A stretch of DNA of 64,000 bases from Clarkia xantiana subsp. parviflora (Eukaryota > Streptophyta > Magnoliopsida > Myrtales > Onagraceae): assembly GCA_036873135.1 (NCBI GenBank), contig JAPTYO010000010.1, positions 20,391,772 through 20,455,771 of the forward strand. The letters run 5' to 3'. The translations under genes were made by a program, and so were the position numbers. Below, in pieces: positions 23,287-34,805 of this stretch. Each line of letters opens with the position of its first letter. The stretch's first letter is position 1. The notes under the pieces are model-generated. The model saw nothing but the letters and a program-made list of their open reading frames with translations, searched no databases and was not told where the DNA came from.

Positions 23287-23571
23287 GGGAAAAGTATGTA
23301 AATCGTACAACATGTTTGAAAAAGATGGTTTTATGGATCAATATGTTTTAAAACGTATAACATGTTTGAAAAAAATGGTTTTATGTACCATTTTTTTTTT
23401 TAAATATACAACAAGCTTGCAAAATATGTTAAAATGACATATCGTCCACTTGTTATCAATAGTCTCATTAAGTGAACACGTGCGAAACACATTCTTATAA
23501 GAAAAAAATAATAATTAAAACAATAAATTAATTTATAGATAGCAATGATTATTAATGGGTGGAGGTAGATA

Positions 23572-23610
<39 letters not shown>

Positions 23611-23819
23611 TAAAAACGTGATCCGCACGTATCCACTTAATAAGACTAGTGACAACAAGTGGACGATAGTCATTTTACCATCTTTTGTAAGCTTGTTGTA
23701 CATTTTAAAACATTTTGATCCATAAAACCATCTTTTTCAAACATGTTATATGTTTTAAAACATATTGGTCCACAAAACCATCTTTTTAAAACATGCCACA
23801 TGTTTTACATACTTTTCCC
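23287..23819. mobile_element. Mutator-type MITE, 9-bp duplication
   Basis: 533 bp bounded by GGGAAAAGTATGTAAA and its inverted copy, with a perfect 9-bp target duplication TTTCAGAAA (23278-23286 and 23820-23828). Inverted similarity continues for roughly 200 bp and includes repeated units such as AACATGTTTGAAAAAGATGG and the block TCGTCCACTTGTT. A long ATT microsatellite (23572-23610) sits near the middle. No transposase is encoded. Confidence 0.9.
23572..23610. repeat. (ATT)n microsatellite
   Basis: About 13 ATT units in the centre of the MITE. Confidence 0.95.
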
Positions 23820-24397
23820 TTTCAGAAATATAAAGATGAATAGATTTCGGAATCTACTAAAATTACAAGTAGAGAATAATTTTTATCCTATCAATCTGAA
23901 ATTAGAAATGCAACAGAAAAGTCTTTTAATGGTTGCTCCATTATTATTATATATATATATATAGAGCAAAACCCTTAATCACCCCTATAATATGTGTATT
24001 AATTCAACACCTCATCTTCGTAATTAAAATTTACTGAAATTCTTAAATAAAAATATTAGTTCAATACTTACCTATTACGGAATGATTCGTAATCCCACCT
24101 CATTGACTCTTTGGAGTTTGGACCACCACGCATAGCCCCTGATCCCAGCCGACAAGAAGTTTAAAAATTTGGACACTAGTACTAAAATCAGCCAAGCAAC
24201 AGCTCTTTCTGCAACCTAGCTAACATTCAAAGGATGTTTTTTTTTTCCATGTAAGACCGTACTTGTCGTTTTTTTTGTGCTTTCTGGAACAAGATTCACC
24301 TTTCTCTAACTAACTTTCTTCTGAGATGTCGCTTTCTACTGCATAACATATCAGTCAAAATAAGTGAATTCATGGTATATTGAAGTTGAACATATTT

Positions 24398-24872
24398 AAC
24401 TTATGTCAAAATATTTAGTGTTTTATGTTTATCTCATTATTAATTTGGTGTCTCATGATTAAATTGTTCTTTCGACTGTCCATATTTCATTTTTGTTACT
24501 ATTTGGTATCCCGTCAATTTTAGAGTTACGTTAAATTTAACAGAAACTGGTCATGTGTTGGTCACATGATCGAATAAATTTAAAAATTCATAAATTGCCC
24601 CCAAAATGCTCGGAATCGCCGGAATCGAGTCAACCCGGAATCAGAGGTGGATGACCGAAATCTGAGGTGGGTAGCTCGGAATCGGAGGTAGGAGGCCGAA
24701 ATCGGAGGAGTGGCTTTGAAAAAAAAGTATAAGGGAAAAATTATATTTTCATCTCAATATGTCAAAGTAAACTCCAAAATTGGCCGTAAAATTAAATTGC
24801 AACAAAATTAAAACCTGAGAAATCAAATATTAACAATAAAATCTTAAGACACTAAACTGATACATAAGGTAA
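24398..24872. mobile_element. Possible fourth Mutator-type MITE
   Basis: TTTAACTTATGTCAAAATAT at the left is loosely inverted at the right (complement of GTTTACCTTATGTATCAG), with further inverted similarity inward. The centre has short GGAATCGGAGGT-type repeats, similar in style to the 17074 element. No convincing target duplication was found and the ends are approximate. Confidence 0.4.
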
Positions 24873-25402
24873 ACCTATGAAATCATTGGCTTCTCTAGCG
24901 TTCACACTACTTAACCAAGCTTGTATTTTTATTTAAACGAGTAATAATTAGAGACTTTTAAAAAAATGGTTGGAGTTTGGTTTCTTCGAACCTAGCTAGT
25001 CACTACTCGATATTCATTAGGCAGTGAAGCCATCGCTGTCTAAAAATTTAAAGTGTAATTAATATATAAATGAAAATGATTCAGATACAATAAAAAAATC
25101 TAAATAAAATTAGCTGTGAATATTCTCTACTCTTATTATATATATATATCAGTTTCTCAAATATTATCAATGTGGGGTAAAGATGTACTAAATATTCTGT
25201 GTAAGAAGACTAGAATATTGTATATGGTATACCCCACCCAAATTGAATATGAAATATGAAGGAACCCAAACTATTAAAAAAAAATGTACGAATAGCATTG
25301 ATGTATTGGGCAGTGATATAAGCAAAAAAGATCAAGTACCAAACTGTAAATACGTGTTTCTTTGTACGACAAAGGCCTAAGCCACTTAGGCCACTTAGAA
25401 TA
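24873..25402. other. AT-rich intergenic DNA
   Basis: No gene or repeat boundary supported. Confidence 0.55.
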
Positions 25403-25472
25403 TTGTAAATGCCACTCCTTCCTCATGGAAATGCCACTCCTTCCTCATATCTCCTTATTGTAGACTCTAGAG

Positions 25473-26237
25473 CAGTGTTATCAGAACCGGACCGGACCGG
25501 TGGTCCGATCAGGTTCGAATCGGAACCGGAGCCTCCAGCGATTCAGTTCAAGCAAATTCGGAGGATGTATGCGAATCCGGTTCGAAAGCCCGGTTTTCTT
25601 CGAACCGGACGGTTCTCCGGTTCACCGGTTCGGACAAAAAAAAAAGCAGGCGTAAGAAACCCTACAGAGAGACTCGTCGTTTTCAAAAAAAAAAAAAAAA
25701 AAACCACTGCAGAACCAAGTCTTCTTGCCGCTGCAGAACAACCGACTGACAATAAGGAGATATGAGGAAGGAGTGGCATTTTCATGGCCAACATCGGAGT
25801 CGCGATTGCGGCGTATGGGCCAAATTGAGCCGGATTACATCCTTGATGTCCACCGCCACTAGCTTGCTCTGACCCGCTTTGGGAATAGAGTAGTTCGTTC
25901 ACCTCCACGACGGCCTCCACGGTGGAGCGAGGGCAACTGGAAGCGGGGGCGAGGCGACTTAAGATGGAGTAAGGGTGGTTCGGTGGAGCAACTAGAGGAG
26001 AAAGTATTTGTGAGGGGAGGGTGAAGTGTGGAGGCAGGTGAGGGAAATGGAGGGGACGGCACCGGTAGAAGAGGTTAGGGTTCTTTTTATTGGATTGGGC
26101 TATCTAATTATTGGGCTTGGCTATCTACTCCAACAAAATTATATATGTTGTACAGTGAAACCGGGCGAACTGGGTTCGAACCGGTGAACCGAAAACCGGG
26201 AGTCTCACCGGTTCGATGTTCGGTCCTGATAACACTG
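25473..26237. mobile_element. CCGG-rich hAT element A
   Basis: 765 bp starting CAGTGTTATCAGAACCGG and ending in the inverted form ...CCTGATAACACTG, with a perfect 8-bp duplication CTCTAGAG (25465-25472 and 26238-26245). The subterminal regions are dense in GAACCGG and CCGGTTC. An A-run lies at 25685-25702. No transposase is present. The interior (about 25750-26090) is GC-richer and could be captured host sequence, but I do not recognise the short frames there. Confidence 0.88.
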
Positions 26238-26300
26238 CTCTAGAGTATTGGAAAATAAATGTAGAGATCTAGAGTATTGGAAAATAAATGTACTTACAAG

Positions 26301-28261
26301 CAGTGTTATCAGAACCGGACCGGACTGGCGGTTCGATCGGGTTCGAACCGGAACTGGTGCCTCCAACGGTCCAGTTTGAACAAATCCGGAGGATGTAAGC
26401 GAACCTGGTTTGTAAGTCTGGTTTTCAGTGAATCGATCGATTTTGAGCGGACCGGGCGGTCTGTCGGTCTGCCGGTTCGGTAACAACTAAAGAAAAAAAA
26501 ACTGCAATCTATTAAAAGAAACAAAATTATTCACTTCAAAAAAAGCAAACCTAATCCAAGTAAGAAGCTGTGCCGCCTCCACCAGCCTCTGCAATCCCCG
26601 CCCCCACCAGCCACCGCAAGTCCCGCCAGTCCCTGCAAGCCCCGCTTGGATATATATGTTCCTAAATCTTAATTGACAAAACTCATAATCAATTTTATTT
26701 TTTGCTGATTTGACTTCGTCTTCCATATCTTCATATTCTTCACTTTGACCGATCTACCAACGCTCCAAGTCGCCTCACCTTCGGTCATCCTTCTCCCAGC
26801 CCGGCCACCACCAATTGTTCACCAGCAACCACCACAACCTGCCTCTGCTGAGTTCTGCTGTCCCGTGGGCTCAGTCGGCTCCAACCGCACCTCGACCACC
26901 CAGACGACATTCTCTGCAGCCGATCCACCTTCCCTGAAACACCAACATCCACCAGCACGCAGCAATCCACGTTCTCTCGTATTTTTCCCTAAAGCCTAAT
27001 GAGTAAATTGAGAGCATGGTCTCAGCAATCCATTCATTGGATGTTTAGATGAAGAGATAAGGAATTATAGGCTTTGCTGGGCTTTTTGAAGTGTGTTGTT
27101 ACTAGGCTTTTTGACTCTAAAGTTTTTGCCAGTGTTATCAGAACTAAACCGGACCGGCGGTCCGACTAGGTTCGAACCTGAAATCGGTCAGTCTAAACGA
27201 ACCCGGTTTGACAGCCGATTTTTTGGTGAACCGGACGATTTTGAGCAGACCGGCCGGTCCGCCGATTCGGTGGTCATAACAGGAAAAAAAAACTTAGAAT
27301 CCATTTAAATCAACTCCAACATAGAAAACCCTAAATAAAAAACCCAGCCGCCCCAGCTCAATTCAGCCTCCAGAGTTCAAGACATCCTCCACAGCCACGT
27401 CCTCTCCGCCTCTACACTCCAAAGCCATCTCATCTCCGGCTCCACACTCCACAGCCACCTCTTCTCCGCCTCCACTTCCCCTCCGCCAAGCCTTCTCATC
27501 CTCCACGCCTCCGCCAAGCCTTCTCATCCTCCAAGCAATTTTCACGCCGTTTCAGCAATTTTCGATTTCGGGTTGTAGATCGATTACTTCAGTGTCGAAC
27601 GATTACTACCCTGGTTCGTGACGATCGATTATCAAGTTCAGATCCATTACTTAAATGCCCATCGATTTCAGGTTTGTTATCCTGGGTTGCATGTCGGATT
27701 ACTCTAGTTTCGTCAGTTGTGGGTGTAGTGTTGCTGTTGGGATATTCATAAAGGCAATACATTTCTTCAATTGATAGGTTTCGATTGATAGGTTAAACTT
27801 GTGCTGGATTTGTTTTGGTTTCTAGATCTGTGTTCTTCTGAGGTAGTAAAATTGCATATTGTGTAATTGAATTGTTTATTGCCCAATTATTGGAATTGGA
27901 GAGCTGTTTAGATGAGATGAGAGCCAACTTACATGATGTATTGAAGTTTATCGGTTTATGTTTGCAGTTTACAGAACTTGTGTTGCTGCTGCTGGGAGTT
28001 CTATCTTTTTTGTACTAAAACCGGTCGGACCGGCGGAACCGGGAACTGGTGGCTTGGCCGGTTCGACCCAATCCGGTTCTGATAACACTGGTTTTTGCTG
28101 GGCTTTTTTAAATCTGTTGTTAGACTGATATTTATGAAATCAGTTGCTAGGCAGAGGTTTCTCACTCAACCAATCTAATCCGGTTTGAACCGGGTCGAAC
28201 CGGTTGAACCGGGAACCAGACCCCTAATTGGTTCGATGACCGGTCAGTTCTGATAACACTG
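26301..28261. mobile_element. CCGG-rich hAT element B, contains a nested hAT
   Basis: 1961 bp from CAGTGTTATCAGAACCGG to ...TTCTGATAACACTG, flanked by CTTACAAG (26293-26300) and CATACAAG (28262-28269), an 8-bp duplication with one mismatch. It carries a second element at 27130-28090. Without that, about 990 bp remain, matching in inverted orientation the copy at 51497-52360. Part of the interior is GC-rich (26560-27000) and may derive from a host gene. The open frames there are not recognised and no transposase is present. Confidence 0.88.
27130..28090. mobile_element. Nested hAT element C
   Basis: 961 bp, CAGTGTTATCAGAACTAAACC to ...CCGGTTCTGATAACACTG, with a perfect 8-bp duplication GTTTTTGC (27122-27129 and 28091-28098). 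The related copy at 51497-52360 has the uninterrupted site with a single GTTTTTGC (read on its - strand), confirming the insertion. The interior has a Pro/Ser-rich open stretch (about 27360-27560) that is not recognised. Confidence 0.92.
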
Positions 28262-28269
28262 CATACAAG

Positions 28270-29206
28270 GAATTGGTGATCAGGAGCCACTTTCCTTTTT
28301 ACTATCTATATATAATATATATATATAATATAACTTTGAAAGAGATTAATATGATGTTTACAAGTAAGCAAACTAATTTTTTTATTTATTTCTAATGGTC
28401 CAACTAGGTTGTATGTTATATATGCTTTTGTGACATCATATTTTTGCTTATATGGACACTCTAAAATGGCCTTAAAACTCACTATTCAATCTTAGAGGAG
28501 TTACAATTTTTTTGCAAGTTACATAATAATATTTATCTATGTATAACATAATTTCAATGAAACTCATAGAATCTTGACAACTAATCAAATTGAAAAAAAT
28601 TCTACAAATCTATTGGTCCACCTAATTATGAGTTGCATTTACATAAGTAATAAGTAACATCACTTTTGTGCCTATGAGGACATGATAAAATCAATCATAA
28701 GCTCCTTATTCAATCTTGATGAGAATTACAATTTTTTATTGTGTTACTTAACACAAAGAATTAATAATAATCCACTAAAAAACTAAAAGAAGTTCACTTA
28801 TGTTTCATTTTATTTTACTATTATCTTAATGTTAAAATAATATTTAAATTTGGCCAAATATATAAATATTTACCATAAAAATAAAAATAAATATATTATA
28901 TTATATTTTGAATCTATATGTTTGTTTAACTATTTTTTTTAACACTCTCATTCACTTTTATTTTTGCCAAAAACACTTATTCACTATAAATTTCTCTTTC
29001 ATTTACATGTTAGTCACTTTGCCTCCTCACATTAGAAAGTTGCAAGTACACCATAAAAAAGTATTTAACAAATTGCAATAAAATACGGGGGAAATAAAAA
29101 AAATGTTAAAAATAATAAGGATATAAATAATGACAGTTCATACAAAATACCATTTATCTATGGAATTATAAGGGATAAATACTACGGAAACATACAATGT
29201 ACATGA
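28270..29206. repeat. Dispersed repeat copy 1, AT-rich
   Basis: From about 28385 to 29150 this is a diverged relative of 49620-50200. Shared phrases include TCACTTTTGTGCCTATG and ACATGTTAGTCACTTT. A shorter internal version appears at 28395-28510. No gene is present and no element ends were identified. Confidence 0.55.
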
Positions 29207-29755
29207 TGTGTAAACAGATTATGCAGCGGAATATAGGGCACATACCTACAATGCTTTCCGTAGACCCAAGATCTTTTAGGGGAGTTCTCGATCCGCCGGA
29301 CGGTTCCTGTAAGGATTATGGTTAAGGAATACTTACGCGGATTGGTCTCCACAGCAAAGCCTCTTGTCGATTATTTAGAAGGGATGGATCTCCAGAGTAA
29401 TTTGCTCGAAGCAATTTGACACCTCGTTGGCTCTGGTGGGTTTCAGCCGAAACACACAGTTAATAGGGAGGAGAGATTTCTTTTTGTCTCACCACAAAGG
29501 AAGAAAGTTATTAATCTTAAATTAAACTCTGACACTCCTTATTTATAAAAGGAGGTGGGCAAAACCCACAACACCACTCTTAGTAATTCGGTCGGCCACA
29601 TGTGAGAAAGGGAGGCCTAATCTTGGGCCTCTCATGTCAATTGGGATTTTAGGCCCAGCTCAAAATCCCTAATGTGACAATACCTAATTGACTTAGATAA
29701 CAGTCTCATATTAATTGGCTCCTTTTTACAGCGGCCCAATATCCATATACCAACA
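29207..29755 (-). repeat. Copia 3' LTR, single copy
   Basis: About 549 bp on the - strand, TGTTGG...TTTACACA, with a TATA-like box in the middle. There is no partner LTR in the window to confirm the ends. Confidence 0.65.
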
Positions 29756-30835
29756 GCTCCCACTCGCTGAAATGTGAAGGTGCCTGTTAATATGTTGTCG
29801 ACCAACACATCAACATTTGTTCTTCGATCCAGCCTTGCTTCAGAATAGTTCATACGAGGTTTGTCGTGCGACCGACGGACATCACGCTACTCATCTTTTA
29901 GGAGTGTTGTAGCGCCCGCGGAACGTTGATTCCCCATCTGTAATCAACTTGTAACAATAATACTGGGCCGTGCTGTATCCTTGGTCAACTGTCATTCTCA
30001 AATTGCCTAGTTTCCACATATGAACACTTCTCCAAGGCATCCGTACAAGTATTCACAACTTTCAACTAATATAAGGCTGATGGCCACCTAGTGAATACAA
30101 GAGTCGGAGAATTACATGTGTACATGACCATCCCCATCGCTCATACCCTTAGTCAAACTCAGTCGGTTTCCAAAGACGTAGTCACTGGGCCTTTTTGTTC
30201 AGCACTGCGTTCGTACGCCAGGAAGCGAACATTGGGCTTAACCTTAGATATGAGTTCTGAGTCTGTAAGGATACTTCAGATGCTTCTTCATAAAGCATCC
30301 GGGATCAGTCACGCCCTCAAGGTGAAGAAGTTTATATCCATCAGAATCTTGTGGATTCTACCTAGCACAACTGAGCCTGACCTCGTGGTCGAACATGGCA
30401 CGCGCAGTATGAAGCGCGCGTCGATAGCATAACCTGAACTTACATGTTGTCAGTAGTGGGAAATTTCATATGTTATCGCAGACTTGTCATTTGGCCTAGA
30501 ATGTGGTTCTTGACGAACGAAGTTCGTCACGGCTATATGCAAACTTAGATCATGTTGTGTTACCCTGAAACCAAATGATCGTTTTGCTTAACCATGTTTA
30601 TCTTTCGAAATCGCCATGGGTCTTTGCCAGTCTTGACATGGTAGAGGTCCCCCTCTCCGCCAAGACGACCGAGCCTGTGTCACTCGACATGTTTTAATTG
30701 GGAGGATTGCCCCTCCTACGACTAGTTTATAGACCATAAAATCCGATGTAATATAAACAAAAAACTCAAATTGCAATTCTTTTTATTCAAATATTAATTT
30801 AAATCTCAAAATGTTATCATCACAACACAAGTCTC

Positions 30836-31761
30836 TTAAACTCTACGCATTCCAAGCATTTTAACGTGCTTTTCGAAAACATCCCTGCGCAAAGGTTTGA
30901 TCAATGGATCTGTCACCAAACACTCAGAGCACAAGTATTCTAATGTGATCAATTTGTCTTCGGCCATACTTTTAGCATAATTATATTTTACATCAATGTG
31001 TTTCGTCCTACTATGGTACTTAGGATTCTTAATTGCTGCAATCGCTGCTTGACTGTCAGAGTATACCTTTACAGGCTCACTCCCGTCCTCGACGTCAAGC
31101 AATGCAGTTAAGAGTCTTTTAAGCCAAACTGCTTCATGTGCATTCTTAGAGAGGGCTACGAATTCGGATTCCATCGTAGACAGCGTGACATATGATTGGT
31201 TCTTGCTCATCCATAAAATGTCGGCATTAGTAAGGAGAAATACTCCTCCTGAGGTGGACTTACGATCATCCGGATCGTCACCATGGTCAGCGTCACTGAA
31301 CCTAGTCAATTCTAATTTTCACCCACATAGCACAGTCCGTAGGCAGTAGTACCTTTTAGGTATCGAATAATTCGTTTCATAGCCTTTAAATGTTGATAGC
31401 CTGGGTCCGATTGGAATCGTGCTACAAAGCCCACAGCGTAACAGATGTCTGGACGAGTGAATTGCATGGCGTACATAAGACTACCAACCATACTTAGGTA
31501 CTCTGCACTTTTCATCAATTCACGCTCAGCCTGGTCTTTTAGGCCCTCACGCTTTGACAACGCGCACACAAACAAAACCGGCGTATCCACAGGTTTGGCA
31601 TCTTGTAGTCTGAACTTTCTCAACAGTTTGTTGATATAGGATTCTTGAGAGATACATAGTTTACAAGCAGCCCGATCCCTAGCAATCTTAATGCCTAGGA
31701 TGTACGTGGCTTCTCCCATGTCCTTCATCTCGAATACATATGCTGATGTATATACGCCCAA
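30836..31761 (-). pseudogene. Copia reverse transcriptase end and RNase H remnant
   Basis: The upstream frame (31312-31761) gives MKDMGEATYILGIKIARDR, SQESYINKLLRKF, and the GSLMYAMQFTRPDICYAVG and HLKAMKRIIRYLKGT motifs of the copia RT C-terminal region. A TAG stop and a frame change near 31309-31314 separate it from the RNase H frame (30836-31309): FSDADHGDDPDDRKSTSGGVFLL, STMESEFVAL, VYSDSQAAIAAIKNPKYHSRTKHIDV. The catalytic YVDD region and everything upstream are missing, so the copy is dead. Confidence 0.92.
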
Positions 31762-31789
31762 TTTGAACCCGTCTCTTTTCGGATGATCT

Positions 31790-32445
31790 TATTTTAATCG
31801 CCCCACTTATGATTATCAATCAAAACTTGGACCCGAAGACTTCACTCGCAACGCGAACGGCCCGGATGAGACAAAATATTCGTCTGAACCGGTCTGTTGG
31901 TCTCACCCGACCTCTCCTAGGAGGGATCAAGTCAGCTGACCCGGCCCCTCCTCAGGGAGGTCGGACAAGTTGACCGATCCGAGGCCTTAGGGGTCGAATT
32001 TTCCGTCCGAACCCAAGGATCCCGACATCCATTTTACCCGACCATACTTAGACTTTTTCACCCACCTTTCTATGTCTTTAAAGGTTTTAATCTTGCTGTT
32101 ATGTGTTGATAAAGTACGTTTAGGGATTAACGGTGTCATTAAGCCACCTTAATACCCCGTAGCCTAATATACTTTGCAAGTTATATTCATTTGGACAAGT
32201 TTACATCTTCACACGTTTTAGCTCTGCCTTCTCTCTAGGATTTTCTCTCTCTAAAAAGTCCGGACTTACTTAGGCATCAGAGAGGGTTCACTGAGCACCA
32301 CCCCCTCTCCGTGCTCAGTACTGCCCCTTGTGCAGGTCTACAAGGAGTGGAGCTAAGGATCAGAAGATTTATGGTTCACTGAGCACCACCCCTCTCCATG
32401 CTCAGTACTGCCCCTTTGATTGTCTGAACATACTTAAAGTTCCTC
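31790..32445 (+). mobile_element. LTR or leader fragment, possibly Ty3-type
   Basis: GC-richer than its surroundings and non-coding. The phrases CTCTCTAGGATTTTCTCTCTC and CCGGACTTACTTAGGCATCAG resemble the LTR 3' ends of plant Ty3 (Tat-like) elements, as I recall that family. No protein domain, second LTR or duplication was found. It contains a repeated stem-loop unit at 32287-32422. Confidence 0.4.
32287..32422 (+). repeat. Two copies of a stem-loop unit
   Basis: GGTTCACTGAGCACCACC and the following CTCAGTACTGCCCC occur twice, about 86 bp apart. In the first copy CTGAGCAC and GTGCTCAG can pair perfectly around a 12-nt C-rich loop; the second copy pairs over 7 bp. Confidence 0.8.
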
Positions 32446-33627
32446 ATTATCTAAGTACTAACAGAAGATTACTTGGATTCAAGGCATTTCTCAGCTACCT
32501 TGTTTAACATATTGGATTTAGGGTTATATATTAACTATTGTTTAAATTATTGCAAAAAGAAAAAAAAATCATAATATAAGTTACGTATAATTCCAGTCTC
32601 CATGAATGGATTGGATAAATTCGAAGTTCAAGTTCATCTGAGACCTATGAAACACAAATAATCGAACTATCAAATAAATAATCATCGATGAGAATAACGC
32701 TACCATGTACACACGAATTTCAACTTATTTGTTCTTTGTATGAACAACATATGAAAAAAAATATATGAGATCCTTATGCGGAGCTTGTATCTAGGCATGA
32801 TATGATACCTACTTCAATTCGCAATTAAATCTATGGTCAATTATTAAGCTAAGAATTATTTACCTCGACGCTCCTCTAGAAATGTTAAGAAACACGCAAC
32901 AACGTAACCAATATATCCTATCAAATAGAAAACTGAAGTCGGTTCCTTCAAAATAAAACAAAACGCTTGCTCATTGGCTTTAGCTAATCGATGTGCAACT
33001 CACCAAATCGAAGCACTCAGACAGAAAGAGTCTTTGTTTGTAGTCCGTGTCGATGACAATCTCGAGTCCGGCCATGCGCAGGTTCACTTCTGGATGCGGC
33101 ATAACAATTCATACAACTAACCATATATATATTATTAAGATTGAAAAAGCAGAACATGGCTAGCTAAGTATTTGCTAGACATATGTTAGAGTTTTAACAA
33201 CGCATTAAATATTTATTACGATTGTAAATTAATGGTAATAATATATATAATATTTAGTGTTACTATTCTTTTTTTTAAGTATACAATATACATATGTAAA
33301 GTAATGTAATATTATAACAAAACGTGGCTAGTTCATAATTTGCTAGATAAATACCTTAGGGTTTTTTTGGCCACATAAGTTAGGGTTTTAACAACACTTA
33401 TTAAACTGTAAATGTAAATTATGGTAATAATATATATATGTTAGTATTTAGTGTTAGTATACTTTTTTTGGATATTTATGATATACATATATATGTAAAG
33501 TAATGTATATGGTATATATTTATAATATTGACCTATCTAAATAATCTCTTAACTTAAAACCTAAACGTATATCTATTATATTAATTTAATAGAAATAATT
33601 ATGTATTTTAACATCTATTATCTACTA
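32446..33627. other. AT-rich DNA with a diverged direct repeat
   Basis: No gene. Between about 33172 and 33510 a block starting GCTAGA...TTTTAACAAC and running to GTAAAGTAATGTA occurs twice in tandem with considerable divergence. Confidence 0.55.
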
Positions 33628-34805
33628 TCTACTATATTATATTAATTCAGCACCGGAAGTCCTCTGACTGACACGTGGACTGTCCACGCAGTCACCATTT
33701 CCTAATTTAAATAGAGTTCTCTAAATTTAGATACATAATATTGATTGATTGAAAATTAAGAAGTATTTTTATCTCCTTTTTTTGTCTCTACACAATTTAA
33801 AGAAACAAATTAATTAAAAGTTTCCTTTTAAATAGTAAATCTATACAGTTTGGTTCCGGAAGACCATAGGCCGCCACGTAAGCATTTTAATTTTAGTAAT
33901 CAATATATAATAATTAATAAATATATTATACATAATAATGTTATATATAATAGTTTCGGCCAGTATACTGTATATTAACAAATGGGAGCACAATACAATA
34001 TGAGAATTTAGTATTTGACTATATATTATTTTATTGAAAATGTTGTGTGACAAATTCATAATAACCTACACAATGGTTATATTTAGAATACAGTAGTATT
34101 GTGTTTATAAAATAAATATATTATGTCTTATATATTGCCACAATATTATTATAATAAAATTAGGGTAATATTATTATAGAATAATTCAGGACCATCAATT
34201 ATGTATATAAAATACCTTTATAGAATATATATTATACATTTACTTTATATAGAAACAATATTATATATTATAATAGATTAGGTTATTATATATTGTTTCA
34301 ATATATATATATATATATATACACCGTAAACTATGAACATGCTTAGGGTATTATGTAGGGGTGAGCTTTAGACTCCAAACGGCGAAGCGAAGCGATCATG
34401 AAGGTGAATCGTATCTATTATAGTATATTATGGTCTTCCACATGCTTCTTTGATTTTTTGATTTCGCGTCATTTGTAATGTTACTTATATTACATATATT
34501 ATATTGTATTTTCATATTATTTTGTTGTTTCTATCAACTCAACCATTTTTCCACTATACATTTACTATATTTATTTTACTTTTACTCAAACGGAAACCTT
34601 GACATTATGCCATTATCGAGATATAAGGTTTGGAGGTGGCGTTTCTAGCTAGCTAACTGATTAGATGAATTAATTAGGCTGCGGAGGCTCATCGATGTGA
34701 AAAATAGAATATTAGTTATATCATAGTTTATTAGTGGAAAAAAAAAGGTTATATCAAAACTTTCTTATTTAATTAATATTAATATTATTATTTTTTTATA
34801 ATTTT

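Larger units (their letters stand above)
29207..31775 (-). mobile_element. 5'-truncated Ty1/copia retrotransposon
   Basis: On the - strand this holds the end of pol (30836-31761), about 1 kb of 3' non-coding sequence, a polypurine tract GAGTGGGAGC ending at 29756, and a 3' LTR from 29755 (TGTTGGTATATGG) to about 29207 (ending TTTACACA). The LTR has a TTTATAAATAAGG box. The 5' part is missing: similarity to pol stops near 31775, and no second LTR is present. The left LTR end is judged only from the CA terminus. Confidence 0.8.

Noticed and set aside
30091..30432. 113-codon + strand frame
   Set aside because: Lies antisense in the non-coding 3' region of the truncated copia element; no recognisable motif.
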